64,000 bases of DNA from Meconema thalassinum (taxonomy: Eukaryota; Arthropoda; Insecta; Orthoptera; Tettigoniidae), in the NCBI GenBank assembly GCA_946902985.2, contig OX336389.2, positions 150,835,099 through 150,899,098 of the forward strand, given 5' to 3'. Positions 36,496 through 47,415 of this stretch are shown here, piece after piece. The notes beneath the pieces were generated by a model that worked only from the letters and a program-made list of their open reading frames with translations, had not been told where the DNA came from and made no database searches. Both the position numbers and the translations under genes were made by a program. Each line of letters begins with the position of its first letter. Within the stretch, counting starts at the first letter, position 1.

Positions 36496-36887
36496 CCCTG
36501 ACGTCCTTCCAGAAGGACGAACGAATAGTTCAAGTTCGGTGTGCTCTAGTGGTAAAAACAACTAGCTATCTCCACGCATGCGTGTATTTACAGTCCTGCC
36601 AATAACTTGTCATCAGTTTGTGACAGAATGCACAGCGGTGCAGACTTTTTGTTAGCAACAATAGCGTTAAAGGTGAACCGATGTTTCTGTGATGGGCGAA
36701 TTGACTGACATCATTGTAGAAGGGTAAGTATTACGACCACAGGTATGCCTGGATGATTAAAAAACATTGTCACACAAACTCTATGGATGTTGTTCGACAT
36801 ATGTGATGATGTTTTTGTTCGCTGTATCAATATTAGTTGAAGTTATTGTTACCTAAAACTGCGGATCCTTCCAGAAGGACGTCAGGG
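36496..36887. mobile_element. 392-bp element bounded by CCCTGACGTCC inverted repeats (MITE-like)
   Basis: Left end CCCTGACGTCCTTCCAGAAG (36496 onward), right end the complement, finishing CGTCAGGG at 36887. The inner part of each end is itself a palindrome around CCAGAAGG. A third copy of the end, CCCTGACGTCCTTCTGGAAG, stands at 38431-38450 beyond the piggyBac remnant. No target duplication could be defined, so the pairing of ends is uncertain. Confidence 0.55.
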
Positions 36888-37155
36888 AAATACGATGTAT
36901 TTTTTGTTTTAGAAAGGTTCTTACTCTGAATGAACTCCTAGCGATCATTTAAAAGAATGACACCCCTGAACTTGAGTCATTTGACTCAGGGGCAGAAGTT
37001 TTTGCTACAATTGATCATTTTCCAGGTTTCCAACTGCAATCAGAAGCATTCCTCAGCACCTCAAATGCTCCCTCGCTAATCGAGATAATACCTGAACGTC
37101 AGTCTTTGTATATGCATAAAATACTAAATATTAAATATTTACATAGTAGGTATCA

Positions 37156-37459
37156 AGGGGCTGCGTGGCGCAGTCGGTAGAGGCGGTGAGCTTCCAACTG
37201 AAAGGGAGTGGGTTCGATCCCCATCCAGGTAGTGGATTTTAGAAACAAAACTACTACTTTCGGAAACGCAAATAGCCCTGGGGTTCACTCAGTCTACACC
37301 AGAAATGAGTACCAGGGTAATTACTGGGAGCAAAGACGGTCGGGCGTGGCACTGATAACTCCATCCCATGTAGTGCCGATGTCACAAAAACTGGAAGTCT
37401 CTACCCTCCTCTACTCCCAGGGCCTCCATGGCCTGTACGGAGTTGGATTTGCTATATTT
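37156..37459 (+). mobile_element. tRNA-derived SINE (family 3)
   Basis: Head GGGGCTGCGTGGCGCAGTCG (A box TGGCGCAGTCGG) with B box GGTTCGATCCC near 37212; body contains AACAAAACTACTACTTTCGG, GTACCAGGGTAATTACTGGG and CTCCCAGGGCCTCCATGGCC. A 7-base repeat GGTATCA at 37149-37155 and 37460-37466 may be the target duplication. The inverted copy at 42639-42912 confirms the extent. Confidence 0.85.
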
Positions 37460-37627
37460 GGTATCACTTTATTCCATAAAGGATATAAATCACGTTCATT
37501 TCTTGTTTTAAGTTTGCCAATCTGCTCGAATCAAGAAAATCAGGGTAAATGTAAGAATTTAGGAGAACGCGCAAACGCCCCAATCCTGCGGAGTATAACT
37601 GGAGCAATAATGAGCTAAAAGCTATAA

Positions 37628-38301
37628 ATGAAAACACCACTCGAATATTTCAAATTATTCTTTGATGAACAAGTTGTGCAAACAATAATAATTTTTACCA
37701 ATCAGTATGCTGCTAAGAAGAACAAAGTTCGTGATGTGTCTAATGCTGAAGTGTGGTCTTTCATCTGCATACTACTAACTTTGACAAGTTCAGTCCCTTG
37801 AGTAAGGTATCCCGATTTTCCCGCCATCAGAGAACAATAATATCCGTACCTCAGCCAGGCTTGCTTTCCCCTTATAACAACGAAATGGGTGGGATTGATC
37901 GAACTGATGAAAATGTGTTACGGTACTTTCAGAGTATCAATCAGAGGAAAAGGTGGTATTTTCCCACAATAGCACATACTATAGACCTGGCAGAGCAAAA
38001 TGCTTGGCAGTTGTATCGCTAGGAGGGTAGAAAACTTGACCACTTGCACTACAGGACTTGAGGAGTGTAACTAGATCTATCTTGGCATCCAATAGAAGAG
38101 TGAGCTCTGCCTAAGGACGTCCAAAACAAGGAAACATGGAAAACTGATGTCCGTTACGAAGGAATACATCATTACGTCTCAGACCTTCCCACTGATGCCT
38201 ACACAAACAAAAACTGCTCGAAAAAATGCACTTCAAGGTGCATAAAATGTGACTGTGCTTTGCATGTTTCTTGCTTTGTAGTATTTCATACAAAGTTGTA
38301 A
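37628..38301 (+). pseudogene. piggyBac transposase with large internal deletion
   Basis: Three pieces of a DDE_Tnp_1_7 (piggyBac) transposase. 37628-37801: N-terminal segment PLEYFKLFFDE..V and VWSFICILL. About 37805-38022, in another frame: C-terminal core VSRFSRHQR, ISVPQPG, NEMGGIDRTDENV, RKRWYFPTI, NAWQLYR. About 38146-38301: Cys-rich C-terminal zinc-binding tail (CSKKC..RCIKCDCALHVSCF). The region between the first two pieces, which should hold the first catalytic aspartates (roughly 250 or more residues), is missing. This looks like an internal deletion derivative; it cannot make transposase. TTAA-flanked ends were not found. Confidence 0.88.
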
Positions 38302-38611
38302 CCATTCAATAGTTGTTTCTTAAATAGTTCTAGTGTAAAATAAAGTGTTATTGTATTTTATGTAATAAAATATTTTACCCAATGAATATTATGATTTAAT
38401 TCACACGGATTTAATTTTGATAGTGAATATCCCTGACGTCCTTCTGGAAGGATGTCTGATTTCCGGCAAACTAGGCATGGCACGTAATTAAAACCCCTTT
38501 TTCTGGCCTCCTTACAACTTCAACAGAAGATCTTCATGGAACAAAAACAAATCTCAACGAAAAAAAAATTCAGGGTTATCTGGGATAAGTTATGCTTAGT
38601 GTAGGCTATTA

Positions 38612-40002
38612 CACTGAAGAAAATGGAAATTGCAACACCCAGAAGGAGTGGTGCTACATTGCTGCAATTGAAAATGCAGGACGAGTGTTCGATTGTGATT
38701 CGATGAATACACTTTCAGGTCCCTCTGACTGCAAGTTTGGACAACAATCAATACAGGATGTGCCAACCACGATCTGCAATACATTGATGAATTTGGCGAG
38801 GCATGGAGTCAATAAGGCCCTGGATCTCTTACTGAGTAATTGTGGCCCATGCTTGCTGCGCTGCACGGGTCAGTTGTTCCAGAGCTGTGGGTGGCTGAGG
38901 ACGGTTGGCCAGTTGTCGACCCATCATGTCCCACACATGCTCAATAGTACTGAGGTCCGGGGATCTGGCGGGCCATTCTAAGGTTATGATGTCGTGGAGA
39001 GCTTCTCTGGAGATGCGTGCAGTGTGAACCCGGCCATTGTCCTGCTGAAACATCCCGTTAGCACTGTTCGCCATCATACGGACAACCACTGGATTGAGTA
39101 CCCTATCAACGTACTGTCGAGCAGTCATAGTGCCCTCAACAAGCACTAATTGTGAGTTCACATTAAAGCCAATAGCTCCCCAGACAATAATGCTTGGTGA
39201 TGGCCCTGTGTGCCTCTCGACAATAAGGTCTGGGCGGCCCCTCTCCCCGGTACGTCGGCGCACACGATTCCGGCGATCACTGCGGGCAAGACAGAAGCGC
39301 GATTCATCACTAAAGACGAACCTATGCCATTCGTAGACCCACGTCGATCGTTCTCGACACCAGGCCAGCCTTACACGTCGCTGTTGTGGGGTCAATGGAA
39401 CACCTTCTGCAGGGACACGGGATCGTAAGCCAGCTGCACGCAGGCGATTACCAACTGTTTGTTGTGTACCGTGGGGTGCCACAGCTGCTCGAATTTGCAC
39501 TGCTGTTTCATGGGGTTCCATCCGGGCCATCCGAATGATGCGGCGATCCTCTCTCACAGTTGTCTGTCGCGCTGGGCCTGTGCCAGGTCTACGAGTGTGG
39601 GTACCTTCATTTCACCACTACTGCCATACACGATGTACCGTAGATGCCTGTCGGCCAACACGTGCAGTGACAGTACTTAGCGATAATCCAGCCTCACACA
39701 GCCCAATTATCTGAGCCCTCTCAATCGGCGACAGTTGTTGATAGCGTGCTCTTCTCTGTCGTCGAGGCATGTTTGACGGGGAACACTTCATTTCACAGAC
39801 TGCAAGTCAACTACGCTACACCAGAGTCCGTATACTGGAGTTGATTCCTCCGCGACCAATCACGTGGGGAGACCTGTACCAACAATCCAATGGGTCTGAA
39901 ACTTTGATCGTTTACATACCTACATGGCATCGTTCCATATCTTGAAAATCAACAGAAACGACCAATGCCTTCATGGTGTTGCAATTTCCATTTTCTTGAG
40001 TG
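38612..40002 (-). mobile_element. Tc1-like DNA transposon, near full length (1391 bp)
   Basis: Both ends carry an inverted repeat of about 28 bases beginning CACTSAAGAAAATGGAAATT (left 38612-38639, right complement 39975-40002), each directly bordered by TA (38610-38611 and 40003-40004), the Tc1/mariner target duplication. The transposase gene lies inside on the minus strand. Only one mismatch (S) was noted in the first 28 bases of the two ends, so the copy is fairly young. Confidence 0.93.
38829..39770 (-). pseudogene. Tc1-like transposase with two adjacent stop codons
   Basis: The gene starts at ATG 39770-39768 with a basic N-terminus and a helix-turn-helix region (QLSPIERAQIIGLCEAG), runs 314 codons and stops at 38829. 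The catalytic core shows FSDESRF (first Asp), FQQDNGRVHTA (second Asp) and WPARSPDLSTIEHVWD (Glu). By my count 32 residues separate the second Asp and the Glu, two fewer than classical Tc1 DD34E. The frame is broken only by TAG at 39620-39618 and TGA at 39614-39612, four codons apart in sequence terms, between the DNA-binding and catalytic parts. The catalytic half after them (39557-38829) is fully open. The encoded enzyme would cut and paste the element at TA. Confidence 0.9.
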
Positions 40003-40004
40003 TA

Positions 40005-40974
40005 CTTACGTCAGACACTGCTATATTCCCAAGTATTAGCACTGAATTTACTATCACCTGTTGCTTCCGCACACGAAAAGAATATAATTTTCCCATCTGA
40101 TATGCGAAGTAAATGTTTCGATCGCAGTTAATCACTGAGTTCAAATTTGTTACACCCACGAGCTTAATTTGCGTGTTCGCGAACATACCGTGACTGTAAG
40201 CGAATGTGGTCTTGTCAGGTTCGACATGGTACTGCAGACTAACTTCTTTGTCACGTGGGTGGATAGGGATAGTAGGAGAAATCATCCCTCTTTCTGTCGT
40301 CGTCATCATGGGAAGCTCCACATAGAATTAATAAGAAATAATAGATTTTCTGCTACAATAAATTAACCGTTTATCAACTGATATCTTCTGTTAACTTTGC
40401 GTGATGATATCAAGTAACGAAGGCAATTATAAGATGCTATAATAAATAGAAATCAGTGAGATTTCATAAAAATGGAGTTGCATGCTAAACATATAAATTA
40501 TATATTCTCGAGTTCATAAACTAGCTCTCAATCTCTCGGTGTGGATTGGATAGCGATCCTTCGTTTCCTTCTCGGCCATGGCTTGGGCAGCCGAGTCGCA
40601 TGACTGGATTTCGGTCACAGTAACAAGAATCTCAAACTGAGATCAATGATTTTTTTATCGCTCTGACTCCGATAATATTGTTTACAGTAGTCTGAAATTT
40701 ATGTAGGCCTACAGTAGTATGCCATACGATATTTCCATCATCTCCTTAATGATTTTGTGACATTCATCTATTTAGCCTATTTGCATTTATGAATCAAGTA
40801 GTTCCGTGACGAACTAAAGAGCCTACTTTTCCTAAAAGCTAATATCCATGCCAATGAATAATCTATATAGACCTATCTAGAATAATGACAAAATTAAGTT
40901 GGTAATACTGAAATTTTTAATTAGTTCGAAATATACCTGAAATAGTTTAGCCTAATATAGCACTATATTTGGCA
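40005..40974. other. No gene recognised
   Basis: AT-rich DNA between the Tc1 element and the ~145-bp periodic array. The open frame 39971-40321 (minus) starts within it and overlaps the transposon end, so it is not credible. Confidence 0.5.
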
Positions 40975-41820
40975 CCACTGGTGACTGAGTATATTCTTAG
41001 TTCCGTCTTTTAAGGTACAGAATGCACACATAAAATTTGGCTGAAGTACAATGGATAGCATGAAGGTCACATGCAGTTAGACTTTGGATCTATCAGCGCG
41101 TGTAAAATCATGATGGCAACAATGTCATGCAGTCTATGTGTTGCTCAGAATTAATCTGAAATATTATGATCTATTATTGTACCAATTTTGGACGAAATAC
41201 ATTTGTTAGTACAGGAGTTGCATGCATCTAAAAGCTGTACCTATCAGTTGGCTTGGTATTAACGTATTATGTTGGTGGCACTGACGTATTTAAGTTACTC
41301 CAAATTAATCTATAATGTCTGGTACTATACGTGTCCAAAGTTTAGAGCTGTTGGCTTGCATACTTTCTGATATATTGCTATTAGGATAAGAAAATAGAGA
41401 GAGCATTTATTAACAGTTGGCAGCCCTGGTGGCTCTTAAGAATACTTTTAGTCATTTTTGTTGTTGTACACATAGCACATAAATTTTCGTTGAAATCCAA
41501 TTGATATTGTAGAAGTTACATGCATTTGAAATTGGACTTATCAGCATGCTTAGAATCATTTTGGGAACATTGTCATACATGGACTATTGGAAATTAATCT
41601 GGAATGTTATTATCTATGTGTGTGCTAATTTTGGAACAGTTTGCATTCATAACTTCTGAGATATCCATCATAGAGCGCAAATTTCAATTGCGATTTGTCA
41701 GCAATTGGTAGCATTGACGTCATTTTCAAATAAGGTCGTGAGATATTTAAGTATAGATCATTACTCACACCAAATTTGGTCTCGATAGCTACAGCCATTT
41801 AGGAGTTGATAGGCAGGGGC

Positions 41821-41857
41821 ACACACACACACACACACACACAGACAGACAGACAGA
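41821..41857 (+). repeat. (AC)n(ACAG)n microsatellite
   Basis: About ten AC units followed by four ACAG-type units. Confidence 0.95.
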
Positions 41858-42638
41858 GGGACAGATAGGCAAACATTTGCCCGGAACAATCCCATTAGTC
41901 TACTTTTTCCTCAATTTTGCAAAATGAGAAAATTAGGCTAAAACATAGGCCTATGAGATCACCTTTCGTCCATGTGTGTGTGTTCCCCTATCTCAACGGC
42001 TCGAGCGATTTCAATAAAACTCGGTAAGGTCGTAGTACTGTTTTGTCCGACCCCGACGGTGCCTTTAAAATTTTATTATGTTTCACCAATCCAGCATGGC
42101 GGCTGTGCGAAATATTTCACTGGTATTCTATATCTCCGAAACAATTGCTGATATCACCCTGATATTTTGTACGGTGATAAAGAGCACTACTAGAAGTTCC
42201 CCAATGTTAATCTCAGAAATCTGTTAAGTACAAAACGAACATGGCGACCAAGGAATGTATAAACATTTAAATAAACTTATCTAGCGATTTAACCATCCGA
42301 ACGCAGTAAAACTTGGTACAGCAAATGTTCATACAGATTGTAATGAACTAAGATCTCATATTAGTTCAATTGTTTACATAACTTAAGAAAAAGTATTTAT
42401 TTCTTGTGTCCTAATCGTTCGATCGAAGTCAACGTTTTAATAATGCAGGCAATAATCGTCATCTAATAGTAAATAACTCAATGGCCTACCTTGGCTATAT
42501 AAAAATCGCACATGACGACCATCTGAAATATCTATACGGTTCTCATTATCTACTAATCTATGACAGCAATCTATCCTAAATCGTGTATGCCAATAAAGGC
42601 TATGAACATTAGTTCAACTATGGGACATTCAATAACCT

Positions 42639-42912
42639 TATTAGCCAACTCCGTACAGGCCATGGAGGCCCTGGGAGTAGTGGAAGGTAGAGGCACTAGA
42701 TGGGATGGAGTTGTCAGCTTCATGCCCGGCCGTCTTTACTCCCAGGAATTACCCTGGTACTCATTTCTGATGTAGGCTGAGTAAACCCCAGGGCTATTTG
42801 CGTTACCGAAAGTGGTAGTTTTGTTTCTAAAATCCACTACCTGGGTGGGGATCGAACCCACTCCCTTTCACTTAGAAGCTCAGTGCCTCTACTGACTGCG
42901 CCACGCAGCCCC
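42639..42912 (-). mobile_element. tRNA-derived SINE (family 3), inverted, with 13-bp target duplication
   Basis: Complement of the copy at 37156-37459, including the tRNA-like head with GGGTTCGATCCCC (complement at about 42847-42859). Flanked by CATTCAATAACCT at 42626-42638 and 42913-42925. It sits inside the periodic D array. Confidence 0.92.
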
Positions 42913-43027
42913 CATTCAATAACCTGGTGAGCACATATCCAACATAGCAGTGACGCGAAATTTTAATATTTTAATGGACGTTTCCTGGGATTTAACCATC
43001 CGAGCGTAGCGAAACTTGATACGGTAA

Positions 43028-43126
43028 ATGAAAAAATCCACAGCCTGCTTCCAGTCTCCGACCGGGTCAGGAATGGAATGAATGAAGCCCCCATCTAGTG
43101 GCGAGGATATGAACTGTGCCGGCTGC
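43028..43126 (-). mobile_element. SINE family 1, 5'-truncated fragment
   Basis: Matches the last ~100 bases of the SINE at 7990-8313 (complement of GGAAGCAGGCTGTGG and GCCGGCACAGTTCATATCC). The tRNA-like head is missing, as expected for incomplete reverse transcription. Confidence 0.88.
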
Positions 43127-43840
43127 CGAACGAGCGGCTAGGTACAGAGCTGATCCACTGTTTGATTGGCTAGGGGCTGCTGTGTTCATATTAATAATTT
43201 AATAAGTGCAGCTAACTGCCAAAAGAAATATATACATGACCGTGCATACAATAACCTAAATAAGACCACACATTCAGTCATTGCAGAAATCTGTCAACGA
43301 GACTTTCCTTTTGGAGCACAAAAGCAGGTGATAACGGTCACAAGTTGACCCACAAAGTTTACACCTGCATTTATCGTCCGGGTCGTGGAATTTCTCAGTC
43401 TGGCATATCCGGTGGTGGAAACCATGCACAGCGTATCGCGTCACTACATGCCGTATTGCTTTGTACGCTGCCTAGAAGCGACTACTTTCAGTCGAATACA
43501 TGAAACAACACGCTTAGGAGCAATGCGAATTCAGGTAACCATTCGACTGAAAGTAGTCGACTATCTAGTCGATTGTTTCTTCCAATGAATGACTAGTCAG
43601 TCGATGGTTAAAAGTAGTCGATAGTCCCATCTCTATGCCAATGTAATGGTTGACATACCTAGAGGTAGTATTTTATTCCTACACGTTACTTACAATATTT
43701 TTCAACACGTAGGATGCCAATGTCTAAGCCAGTCACAGCTCGTGCTCAGTAGCGGCTGGTGTTGAAAATTAGTTGTGTGCTGTAACCCATCCCCCCTCTA
43801 AAGAATTAAAATATTTAGAAACATACAGGAGCATTCTCTC
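43127..43840. other. No gene; palindromic repeats
   Basis: Contains a perfect 18-bp inverted repeat GACTACTTTCAGTCGAAT (43480-43497 and 43541-43558) with a 43-base loop, followed by several TAGTCGA words and ending AGTCGATAGTCCCATCTCTA near 43638. The last word, read in reverse, resembles the start of some hAT-type elements, but its partner end was not found. Confidence 0.55.
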
Positions 43841-44059
43841 AGAAACACTCAATAATAAATTGGGAATGTTAATAAACCTTCAGATGGGGACTGCTGATAG
43901 CTTCCTCTATTTTTTCCCCGTTTGATTTGAGCGATTCCCTCTAAAATGCTATCGCAGAGACTAGAAGGTGCCACGGGCCACGTTCTCATTTCGTGTGACC
44001 AGTGCTGCCACTCCGTGGATGAACGAAGAATGCCTTGGCTCTGGTCAGGACCTTCTATA

Positions 44060-44870
44060 CTACCGGACCTGACACCGCAATCCAAGATTTGCCCAGAGTG
44101 TATCCACATTGCTCCCTTCACTTATCCAAGAAATAAATTTTGATTTTAGGTAAGGTCCAAATTCATCGAATTTCTTGTCCTGTGTGACCCTCCTATTAAG
44201 CCTTTTTGGTACCAGACCAACGCCCATTATTGCAGCCTTTTGGTCACCTATTCGTTCAAATACGTGAGTTTTTTCAACAAGTGTCCCTGGTTTTATTAGG
44301 AATACATCCAGCAAGTTACTGAGCCTAGTTGGTGCTTGCACTAACTGTGTAAATCCTCCCTCCCAAACTAATTTATTTGCAAGTTTCTGTTCATGGGCTT
44401 CTGTTGCAGCTCCATTCCAATCAACTTCTGGCAAATTTAAAGCCCCCCCCCCCCTCAATTATTACCATGTCATTAAGTTATTGTTTTTATGAGTGTAATC
44501 TATTACTTTCTCAAATATTTCCATGTCTCTTTTCTCTCTCCCAGGCCTATATATTCCTATAATTCCCACCTCCTTCATATTGTCACAAACTAATTCTATC
44601 CTAATATTTCATCCTTTTCGTCGGTAAATCATTCATGTGAGCAGTAGGTTTCCTGCACCAGAATACCCCCCCCCCTTCCCTCCCTTCTTATTTCCTCGGT
44701 CTCTACGATAGACTACATACCCTTCTGGGAATACTTCTCTATTTCCTACCCCTTCTCTCAGCCATGATTCCACTCCTATTGCCACATCAATTTCATATGC
44801 TTCCAATTCTGTACTGAGTTTTATATGCTTGTTTACTACACTTTGACAGATTACCAAGAGCAATCTTAGA
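44060..44870 (-). pseudogene. LINE endonuclease fragment (CR1/L2-like?)
   Basis: Minus-strand pieces follow the order of a LINE apurinic endonuclease: ICQSVVNKHIKLSTELE and IGVESWLREGV (about 44850-44740), EVGIIGIYRPGREKRD (about 44580-44530), then NLPEVDWNG, GGFTQLVQAPTR, LLDVFLIKPG and IGDQKAA (about 44450-44220). The parts lie in different frames. Shifts coincide with C-runs on the plus strand at about 44443-44454 and 44667-44676. Reverse transcriptase is not recognisable to the left of 44060. The clade assignment is tentative. Confidence 0.72.
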
Positions 44871-44917
44871 CCCCTACCCCTTCAAATTTTGATGTTGTGG
44901 TTGGGCAATTAGTAATA

Positions 44918-45135
44918 CGTGATGACTGTAGTAGTGTGTGTAGCTGTATAAGGGACTGGCATGGGGAGGTGCCCCAGAAGTTGAAGTAAGGTACTACCAG
45001 AGTTCTATCAGGAAAGGAATCAAATAAAATAATGTTATGGCCCACAGGAGAGATCTGCAGAATATCTTGGCAGAGTGGACAGGGAAAGTTGTAACTGTTC
45101 CTGTAGGAATTTCAATTTCTTTTTAGTAGATATTA
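44918..45135 (-). repeat. Direct repeat next to LINE endonuclease, unit 1
   Basis: Roughly 215 bases nearly identical to 45600-45812; landmarks GTGATGACTGTAGTAGTGTG, GAGGTGCCCCAG, GGTACTACCAGAGTT, ACAGGAGAGATCTGCAGAAT. It lies just upstream (in minus orientation) of the LINE endonuclease start and may be its 5' untranslated region. Confidence 0.8.
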
Positions 45136-45149
45136 TTCTTAAAGATAAA

Positions 45150-45420
45150 TGTGACCAACCAGGGGGTATAGTTCTTGGTTGTCACTTCTGAGGTCCAAGT
45201 TTGATTCCTGAATGTCACGAAATCTAATTCTAGTCTGAGGGTAAGAACAGGGTACACACAGCCTAGTGAGGTAAACCGGGAAATGTTGAGTTTGATTCTC
45301 CCGTTAGTCACCCAGCAAGTGGTTTATCATGGGTTCCCACACATACTGAATATAAATTTCTAGGTAATTCCTATCATGACTGCCTCCTGTAAATCCGTAA
45401 ACAAGTAGGGTAGTCGTATT
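45150..45420 (+). mobile_element. SINE family 2, diverged copy
   Basis: GAGGTCCAAGTTTGATTCCTG, AACAGGGTACACACAGCCTAG, TTGAGTTTGATTCTCCC, and AAGTGGTTTATCATGGGTTCC follow the order of the family 2 copy at 26240-26400, with heavy divergence. It lies between the two direct-repeat units. Confidence 0.6.
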
Positions 45421-45599
45421 CATTCATTCCTATTCATGAGCTTAAATGGCACTCTGTGAAACGCATACATGTGTCAGAATCCAACACAACACAAAATAAC
45501 ATAATGACTTGATTTTGTCTGCTGTTAATTCATTTTATGGGCTTGGGACATCTTGGTCATCAGCCCCGTGCATTTGGGTGTGGGTAGAATTGCTCCGAT

Positions 45600-45812
45600 T
45601 ATGTGATGACTGTAGTAGTGTGTGTAGCTTTATAAGGGACAGGCTTGGGGAGGTGCCCCAGGAGTTGAAATAAGGTACTACCAGAGTTCAATCACGAAAG
45701 GAATAAAATAAAATAATGTTGAGACCCACAGGAGAGATCTGCAGAATATCTTGGCTGAGTGGACAGGGAAGTTGTAACTGTTCCTGTTGGTATTTCAATT
45801 TCTTTTTAGTAC
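45600..45812 (-). repeat. Direct repeat next to LINE endonuclease, unit 2
   Basis: Partner of 44918-45135, in the same orientation, with about 465 bases between them. Differences are scattered single bases and small indels. Confidence 0.8.
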
Positions 45813-45837
45813 ATATTATTAAAAAAAAAAAGTTCCT

Positions 45838-45985
45838 AACTATGGCTGCCACCTTTCCAGTCCTCATCTGAATTACAGAAAATATAGCCTACACACTACT
45901 ACAGATACCACAATAACACAGATTATCATATAAATCCTATACACTTCCAAATATATGGTGCTAAATGAATATGTTATCAAAAGCC
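45838..45985 (+). mobile_element. SINE family 2, 3' tail fragment
   Basis: TATGGCTGCCACCTTTCCAG to GGTGCTAAATGA corresponds to 26430-26560 of the fuller copy. An A11 run (45821-45831) precedes it. Confidence 0.65.
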
Positions 45986-47400
45986 CTAAAATTATTATCA
46001 AAACACAATGATTCTACAATAAGAGATTCTTTTAAAATACAGTTTAAATAGGTGCAAACATACACATAACAGCAAATTCAAGTTCTCCATTTCAAGCATT
46101 ACACATTTATTAAGTTAACTGTTTCAACATACAAACTTGCATGTGTTGTAGGAATTTGCGGTTCATCGGTGTCAGCCATGGCGTCAAGGAGGTAATAGGT
46201 CCATTATCATGTGCTGTAGCCTACCGTTATACCTTGGCAAGAAAGAAGAACATGCCTCAACACATACTTTTAAAAGGACCAGATTTGATTACTGTATTTT
46301 TGCCAAGTTTGATTTTGGCTCTCCCTGTTATTTTTTCTTCGTTGACAAACTTTTTAAATAAAACATGATTTCTAGCAGTATTGAGTGTGTTTCTTGTTTT
46401 TCATTGAAAGTCCTATTTCTCCTTTCCCCTTCACAGCATGTCATAGAATTTACTGTTTTAGTGTGCCATGATATTTGTTATGTACATGTACTTACTGTAT
46501 TTCACCCTTCAAAAGTGGTGGACTGGATATATTTTAAAGGGAATATGAAATGAACTACTGTATATAAATTTTGTGATATCCAATTATTTTTCTGAAACTA
46601 ATGAATTTGGCACTAATTACACTAACAATTTTAGTGTGATGAGGATCAGGTTACACCACCTATTTCCTTAGTATTCTCTCTTAAAATTTTCCTGTTATTG
46701 CGAACAGCATCAAGCATTTTAAGATATGAATATTCTCCCTTCCCAGTACTTTTCCTTTCTAGTGTAATCTCGGAACTAATCGGTTATAATTGGGCCTACA
46801 GTGGTTAATTGGAAGGGACCATTTTTTTAAATTGAGTAATAATATGCTGCAGACCTTATAGTAGCCTAATTCTTATCAATGCAATATGCTCCAATTGCAA
46901 TTGAAAGAAATGTAAACATGTAAATTATTGATGAGGTCATGTCCTAAATGCTGTGATTGCTCATTTCAGAGTTCCGGAATTCACAATATCCCACTTTGGT
47001 ATTATTTAAAAAAAAATGTTATTGCTATTTTGAATGTAATTTATTTCGTGTAGATCATATTATTATCTCCACACTTAAAAACGTGTGCTATAAGTATTGG
47101 GAAGATTGTGATTTTCGGAACATTGAAGTGGGCAGAGCAGTTAGGACGAGAATATTTAGCGGAACGAGGGGAAGGGGTGGGGTAGGCTACCCGCACGGCC
47201 GTGCTCAACTAGTACCCCGGTCAAACACCAGACAGCGCTGAAGTCTTAGGGACCAAGAATTAGCATGGCTGTCGGCTGTCTGTAGTAGTAGGTAATCTGT
47301 GTACGGACCACATGGATAGATTTTGTAGGCGAATGGTTAGGTTAGCAAATTTCTGTCGGTGTTTACAAACATTACGTGTGACGGGAATGTGCTACTGTAG
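45986..47400. other. No gene recognised
   Basis: AT-rich, with a GC-richer patch at 47130-47250 (GGAACGAGGGGAAGGGGTGG) and no protein domain. The patch has CpG-containing words and could be part of an upstream regulatory region, but nothing proves it. Confidence 0.45.
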
Positions 47401-47415
47401 TGCAATCTGTACAGA

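Larger units (their letters stand above)
40975..43025 (+). repeat. Degenerate ~145-bp periodic array related to family D
   Basis: Words of the type ACCAATTTTGGWC recur near 41188, 41332, 41624 and 41766 (spacing 144, 292, 142), and their counterparts AACTCGGTAAGG, ATTTTGTACGG and AACTTGGTACAG at about 42022, 42164 and 42310. AACATGGCGGC-like words occur near 42093, 42238, 42509 and 42941 (the last 145 bases away once the SINE is subtracted). The whole stretch behaves as one array of diverged monomers, interrupted by a dinucleotide run (41821-41857) and a SINE (42639-42912). Confidence 0.7.

Noticed and set aside
36295..36561. 88-codon minus-strand frame
   Set aside because: Part of it is the inverted-repeat end at 36496, so it crosses an element boundary.
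37160..37235. Genuine tRNA gene (GGGGCTGCGTGGCGCAGTCG..)
   Set aside because: It has A and B boxes but is followed by a SINE body found again at 42639-42912, and the acceptor stem does not pair properly.
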